Source: Ectobius pallidus
Lineage: Eukaryota; Arthropoda; Insecta; Blattodea; Ectobiidae
DNA: 64,000 bases
NCBI GenBank assembly: GCA_964059195.1
Contig: CAXKWD010000005.1
Coordinates: 43,167,825-43,231,824 of the forward strand
Direction: 5' to 3'
Both the position numbers and the translations under genes were made by a program. Below, in pieces: positions 57,740 through 64,000 of this stretch (its first letter is position 1; each line of letters starts with the position of its first letter). The notes below the pieces were generated by a model, which saw only the letters and a program-made list of their open reading frames with translations, was not told where the DNA came from and searched no databases.

Positions 57740-60700
57740 CGCAAAATATTTATGCTGATCGGTAATATGTTGAGCCCGAAGGAATATGCGTTTTCCCGCA
57801 AGTTTAGTCAGCATTTACTCTTTGTTGTTGTCCCCACACGTAATAGATGGAGGGATGTACAGTCTGATAATAAAAATCTTAGCACTGTAATGAATGTTTA
57901 CAATTCAGAATCTATCATTACTGATACTCAGCTTTATTATAGTTATCTTAAATAAACCCTTACCTTAAAGTTTAACTACCTCTTTAACTGCAATACCCTG
58001 AACTACAGTGACCATTAGTAAATTACCAAAAAAATATTGTTCGATGTTTACTTTATGAATGGACGTTATATAAATATTTTTTTTAATTATAGGGAAGTCT
58101 TACACATTATAGGTCTATTAGATATTTTTCTATTATCTTTATGTGCTTGTATAGTTTCAAAAAATATTTTAATTACAGCTTTTATAACTTTATAGCCTTA
58201 TTACCATCGTACTGAATTGATGTTTACCAACTGTACATTTTTAAACAGTTGAGGTGATAGAAATTCTGAATGATAGAAATTCTATCTTCTTTTTATTGGT
58301 ATTATAGTTGAGGTGATGTCAGTGTTTTTACGGTTACAACGAAAGGTGAATCTTCGTCGTTTAAAACTCAATGACTTTCACAATTACTGCATAATCCAAC
58401 CAGATTCTAAGCAGTCCATCTTGTTGGCACAGGCTTTGAAGTTTGTGGGGGAGATGAAATTTAGTGCCACTTCCATAAATTTTACAATTATCGAGTGGCT
58501 TTAAAATATTTTTTTAATAGTGAATTTGAAGTTTTCCACATCACTGAGTGGATACTTTTAGCCAGTCTGTCCATATGAAAGTCGTGTGATACGGTTTATA
58601 TACTGGGCACTTCCTCCCTTTTGCATTGCGTAACTGATGTTTTGAAATGTATAGTCGAGTGTACGGAATTTTTCCGATATCGTGCGGAATGGTTTATGTT
58701 TGTAAAGGAACACATAACCTCTTCGGCCAGCCCCACTCCCCACCCTTGCGCTGGTGGATACGCAGCAGAGGATTGCCCTACACTTAATGTTTGTCTCTTT
58801 CCTCTCACACCTTTACTTCTGAACCTGAAACCGACTTATGTTCATAGATTAATATTTGAGAACCAGACTTTTGACAAAAAACCAATACAAGTCGGACTCA
58901 TCCAGGGGCTGGTACTAACATTCATTGCGACGCACGCCTTCTGGCCAGCCCCATTTCACTGTTCACTTAGGCCTGAGAGCTGTTCATAGGCTAATGCATG
59001 TGTTCGGACTTGAATTCCAAGCAATAATAGATTGGCTCACCCAAGGCAGATGTGGAACACAGATGATTAGGAGTTTCAATGCCAACTTTAAATAAAGAAA
59101 AACGCTAGAAGAAGTCAGAAGCATAGGAAAGTTTTCGTGAACTGTGAAGCTTCCATCCTCTATGAAAAACAACCTCTTTCGCATATAAACGGGCTTTAGA
59201 ATAGTAGGCCCAAGAAGTAGGCCTACTAACGTTGACATAATACTGCAATACGGTAGTTTAACCTACTCATAATTCAACAGCCCTTTCGTACGGTCATCGT
59301 GCACTTCTTACTGCTACCATGATGGCATAAAGCCTAATGTCTACAGCACATTCACCCGATACAAATCGATATTTAAAATTAATTTTCACCGATAAGCTGA
59401 TGGATTTCCTGCACTTCGCCACTTTATGTGAATTAGGCACGATGATAGACATTTGGAAATGATCTTGCTATAAGTGGAACGCACTCCGCAGAGCATAGAG
59501 AAGAAGATGAGGAACTTCATGGTGTAACATGTAATGTAATTCACGACAAAATGAGTTGGTTCGAACTTTACTTTCAGTATCTCCGTTGTTAGAAATTTCG
59601 AAAGAAGACACAACAAATTAGCTTACCCTTCATTGCTCAAGGGTTAGGCAAAATTACAAATGCAGGTATGACAAATTACTTCCAACTCATTGTGCCAATA
59701 TGATGTTTACAGTGTACGCAAAATTTTCGCTTCTGAAGAGCTGGCGACGTATAAACAAGACAAACACAACTTTAAAAGATGAACGGTGCACTTAGACGCA
59801 CGTTGTAATAAAAGAAACGACGGAAAAAGGGAAAACGTAAAGCGAGGACTCACTGTAGCTATAGGTCGCGCGAGTGTTCTTGACGAATGAAAATGTTATA
59901 TGAGAGCTAAGGAGCGAGTCATTTGCCTTTTGTGGGAGAACTGGCACAAAGAGGCAGGCACTGCAGTCAGGTGTTGTATATTAAAATACGATATGTTTCC
60001 ACGCTGAAGTAGCACAGTAACTACAAAGCAAATTGTCACACTTGCAGTAGTGTCACCCACATGTATAATCCCGTGACTTTGATTATGTAGGGTTTTTGCT
60101 TTTAGTTTTGGAACTATAGGAGGCATTGTTACGTTAGTAACTAAATAGCACCCGTAACTAAGTATCAAAGCGCTTGCATGCACAAGACTTTGCAGTCAAC
60201 TGTCCTCTCGAAACGTAACAGAGGTCATTCGTCAAGAACAAACGGGCGACCTACACCTGGGTTTGTTTAGTGTCATATATATTCTAATCTAAATTTCCAA
60301 CTGCTTGAAAATCAATACTTTCTTTGATATCATAGGAGTGCCTTAATTCACCATTGTATCTATGCCCGCATTACAGATGCGGTAAAGTTCCACAAGGTTT
60401 TGTTTAAAGGGCAGTAATATGTCTATATCACTCACCTTTAAAACAGTAATAAAACAAATATTAATGTCAAATTAGAAATTATTTTATACATAAACTTACT
60501 AGTATATTAATATAAGTAGAACTTTTATGTGCTTTTCACAATTTTTTATATTTCTTGTTGGAAGCACTTACTTTTCATGTAACAGCGACCATGGATGTCG
60601 GCATGCTGACCACGTGCCACCAATCCTGCCATATTCTTAAATTAAAAGAATAAAATGGCAAAATTTATGCGTAGGGTAAAAAAAGTAATATATAGCCTAG

Positions 60701-61787
60701 ACTATTTTCACTTAAAAGGGTTTTCTTGTTAAATATCGTACAAGGTCGGCCTTGTTTGAAGCTGAATTTTTATTGAATTGTATCACAGGATGTCTACACG
60801 GGTGATGGCATGCCTTGAATTCTCTAGATTGCATTCACATTCCACATTGTGATAAATAGAAGAACAACGAAATGCGAATGCAATTTCCTTCTAAAAGGCA
60901 AACTGCAATGTTTCGGAATGGTGCATTCCTTGCGGTTAGTATGCGTTGAAAGAGCGACTACCTCAAAGAAATTTGAAACCCTTTATACGAAGACATGACG
61001 TATTACTGCACTTTGCTCTCCTCTGATCTCTCTGAATCTCTGTTAAGACAAGACTTTCCAATATGTCTACTTTTATAGAAATAAAAGGACTACATCTGAG
61101 TTGACTAGTGGACTACTTGAAAGACTATGTTATGTTAATTAATGGGTTTAGAGTCTTTACGTACAATTTTCGTAGGAAAAAAGAAGGGAAATTGTTCTGA
61201 AATAAGGGCGGAGCGGGGGGGAAAAGGTGATCTTTCACTGAACTTTTCAGATATTTTTTATTGTTTGCTTAATGGAAATTACTTACTTGAAACTAGGCAC
61301 ATGTCTACAATACCGGTATAGGTAAAATTACGAGTATTTTTTGTACATTCAACAAGTTGTATGCCAGTATGGTTCGTCCGTAGGAAGAAATCTGGATTAA
61401 AACATAAAGTATTTCTTGAATTTTTTCATTAAGTTTTGTCAAGAGACAAATTTATATTCATTAACAGAACGCAATTGGTTTCAGTAAAAAAATATATACA
61501 ATATATTTGTTTTGTTTCCACCCCGCATTCACTGAAAAAAACACAGTTTCACTACTCTAAAGTTCACTTCTAGCTGAAGAAAAGTTAATTGAACGTTGAT
61601 ACTGTAACAACATTTTTTTTTCAATTTGGACCAACAACATGTTATTAGAATGAGTCTGAATTCATTCAGTCACAGACCTGATTTACTCATGCGTTAACGA
61701 ATTTGCTTTATCATCTTTTACAAAAGTGATAAAGACACGTCCTCTTTTCTTTATATTCTAATCAGGCAGTGATTTATGCATAATCAC
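57740..61787. other. No gene recognised; one SINE scrap
   Basis: 60590-60635 (tcggcatgctgaccacgtgc) is a family-1 SINE fragment. The 122-codon frame at 58621-58989 has no recognisable domain. The rest is AT-rich and unassigned. Confidence 0.45.
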
Positions 61788-62397
61788 CAGGGTCCGGATT
61801 CTAATGACATTTGTCATCTTTTTATTGATGCTGCATAGACATTGCCAACTTATAGATAAATCCCAATCATGGCCTCTAGATTACAGAAATGCATATTTGT
61901 TAGGTCATTTTTTGTCATTCTATGCAATTTTATATTTTTAGAGCATTTATTTCAATTTTACGTCATTATTTTGTCATTTTCGTGTAATTTCCCTCCTTAT
62001 TTAGTCATTTTCATGAAATTACATTGAGTATAATATTAACTTTTTTGTCGTCTTTTTTCCCCATAGGGTTATATTTAAATAAATTACTAGGTTAGTATAA
62101 TGCAATATTTTTTGTATGATCTATTTTAAATACCATTTTCTTACTTTTCTTCTCAAATGCTCCAATCAAGAACAAAGAACAAAGTTTTTATATCTACAAC
62201 ATCCTTTCTGCATTTACATTTTTTTAAATTATGTACAAATTAGTCTAGAACTTTGTGTGTACAATAATAATGTTTTATAAATGAAATATCAGTTTTTAGG
62301 TAATTCTTTACAATTATTAAGTAATTTTATATAAAATTTAGGGTCATTTTATAGGTAATTTTTCAAACAATTTTAGGTCATTAGAATCCGAGCCCTG
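61788..62397. mobile_element. Non-autonomous hAT-like element with perfect 8-bp TSD
   Basis: The ends are cagggtccggattctaatga and the inverse of tcattagaatccgagccctg. The octamer ataatcac is on both sides (61780-61787 and 62398-62405). The interior has many gtcatttt or ttgtcatt words on the left side and taattttt / aggtcatt variants on the right, again pointing to subterminal binding sites. No coding sequence. Confidence 0.92.
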
Positions 62398-62405
62398 ATA
62401 ATCAC

Positions 62406-64000
62406 CATTGTTTCGGTATGTTCAAAGTTATTCTGGAAATAGTCTTGCAATAAATATGTTTAAATACTTATTTATTATCTTTATTATATTTTTTTAAATA
62501 TCAAGGACATCATCTGTGACGCAACATTTCCAGATTCCTTGGGGGCCGTGGAGCAAGAACGCACCAAGTGACATCAACAGTGAGAGCAGTGAGGAGAGCG
62601 CACCTATAATCACTAGAAGCCGAAAGAGGCTACAAAGTTTCAAGCGGTAAAACGTAACTAGGGAGGCCATAATTAGTAATGAAGTCAGTGTGTCAGTGGT
62701 TGTTAAAAATAGGAAAGATTAATTAAGAGCGGTCAGGAAGAGAAGTTAATAATCAAGAGTAGGTATAAGCTTAATAAAATTTAGTAAAATATAAAGAATT
62801 TTAACAGGAGTTGTATAAATGATATCCAATCACTCATCTCCATCGTACATGTTAGCGAGTGCCCCGCAGAATATTTACCCTAGGCAGTTCATAAAGAGTG
62901 GAGTAAGCTAGAACTAACAGCAGCTGGAATAGTGTGCAGTCCCAGATGTTTACGAAAACAAACATTAACGTATAAATTGAGACACGATGAAATGTTGTGA
63001 GATGTATTATAGTTATGTATTGTGTTGAAAAGGACCCGTCAGAAACCGCAAGGTAGGTACGGACCCTTTTCTAAAGTAGAAATGTGGGCTAATGTAAAGT
63101 TGTTGTTTGGAACAAATAAATTCATTCAATTCATTTTTTAAATATCGTGCCATTTTTTCCACTTTGCCATTTATTGCAAGACTATAGTGTAAACGATGTG
63201 TACCAGTATCGAATGACACTATACGTAATGTAAACTAGAACAGAAGAAAATTTAGAAAGACAAAATCAAAATATACAGGATGTAAAAGAGGTTTTAGCAA
63301 CAAGAAGTAATAATACAAGGAGGAAAGAACTCAAGTATTGGAACGAAGAAAAAGTAGAAACAGCAATCAAAGAGAAAACCGAAGCTATTGAAAGTACTGT
63401 ACTTGCAAATACTAACCAGGAAAATGAACAAAAGTATATAAGCCAAAACTAAAATAAGAGAAAGCCATACATAATCATGGAATAAATTTATAGCAACAGT
63501 AGAACATGATATTTAAGGAAGACAAAATATAGTCTGGAAAGTAATGATGAATTTAAAGTAACAGAAAGAGATACAGTCATATTATTAATACCCGAGCGCT
63601 CCAACCTCAGTTATCAGAATACGGCGGTAAAGTTGCTTAATCTACCGCGGTAAAGCCATGCTTTTGTTGCACCATGATTGGTTTCGACCTTTACCGCTAC
63701 ATAATGATTACCGGTCATGAAGGAGCTGTAAAGTGAGAAAACGGCTGTTTTCTTTCCAAGATGGAGATCAGCGTAATTTATCATATTTTCGATATCTAGG
63801 CCAAAAGCTAATTGAAAATAATGAATAACGAGAGGCAGGTGGGATCTATTTGAAGAATGAACGATGTTACATATCTTTGCAAATACTGTGCTGTATAACA
63901 TCGATTGAAATGACCTTCCTTTCTTACCTCAACCCAACCAGGTCCATCCAGGACAGTAGTAGGCGTAACCATCTCATTAGCACGATTGGTGCAGTATCTA
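62406..64000. other. No gene recognised; possible coding scrap at the window edge
   Basis: At 63926-64000 the minus strand is open (ending VTPTTVLDGPGWVE) and is followed by a donor-like gag|gtaaga. It does not match the neuroligin segment expected upstream of the exon at 38052. Too short to call. Confidence 0.3.

Noticed and set aside
58621..58989. 122-codon open frame
   Set aside because: No domain, no splice context and no codon pattern distinguishing it from chance; left as unassigned.
63926..64000. Possible upstream neuroligin exon at the window edge
   Set aside because: The strand and donor fit, but the sequence does not resemble the nucleophile-elbow segment expected before the exon at 38052.

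Overview
The window looks like intronic and intergenic DNA from a large, AT-rich arthropod genome, most probably a hemimetabolous insect such as a cockroach or termite. That placement is inferred from the insect-type neuroligin exon, the introns of tens of kilobases and the mix of R1/R2-like LINEs, tRNA-derived SINEs, mariners and hAT elements; no species-specific sequence was identified. There is no bacterial gene structure. Only one host coding segment is convincing: an internal exon of neuroligin on the minus strand (37265-38052), with clean splice sites and a Gly/Ser-rich insertion. Nearly everything else recognisable is mobile DNA in various states of decay.

Layout. 1-4410: two non-autonomous hAT elements (732-1498 and 2998-3633), a small inverted-repeat MITE and a palindromic pair of tRNA-like sequences. 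5.8-8.5 kb: a decayed R1-clade-like LINE end (minus), then a 5'-truncated LINE (7002-8530) with 14-bp target-site duplications. That LINE is itself interrupted by a SINE complex (7159-7800) with its own 14-bp duplication. 9.9-13.9 kb: a FoldBack-like element with six tandem ~170-bp repeats on each side, in inverted orientation, around a decayed gene. 14-37 kb: tandem duplications, SINEs, a BEL/Pao reverse-transcriptase fragment, mariner remnants, a hAT transposase fragment and MITEs. 37-40 kb: the neuroligin exon and an R2-like LINE 3' end. 47.3-50.2 kb: a second long-inverted-repeat element carrying a decayed gene with a nuclease-like acidic motif and a Tesmin/TSO1-like CXC domain. 50.9-57.7 kb: a SINE split by a LINE, and a mariner split by a hAT element that itself carries SINE sequence. 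61.8-62.4 kb: a hAT element with a perfect 8-bp duplication.

Three observations deserve most attention. First, the decayed genes in the two long-inverted-repeat elements appear to come from the same unnamed multi-copy invertebrate gene family, so that family may travel in foldback-type transposons. Second, the palindrome TAGGCCTA occurs 16 times, against well under one expected from base composition. In two places it can be read as an exact 6-bp insertion that turns TA into TA-GGCC-TA, the form of a cut-and-paste transposon footprint. Third, the FoldBack-like element at 9929-13938 has TA flanks and GG...CC termini, so its excision could leave exactly that footprint. The last step is inference and is presented as such.
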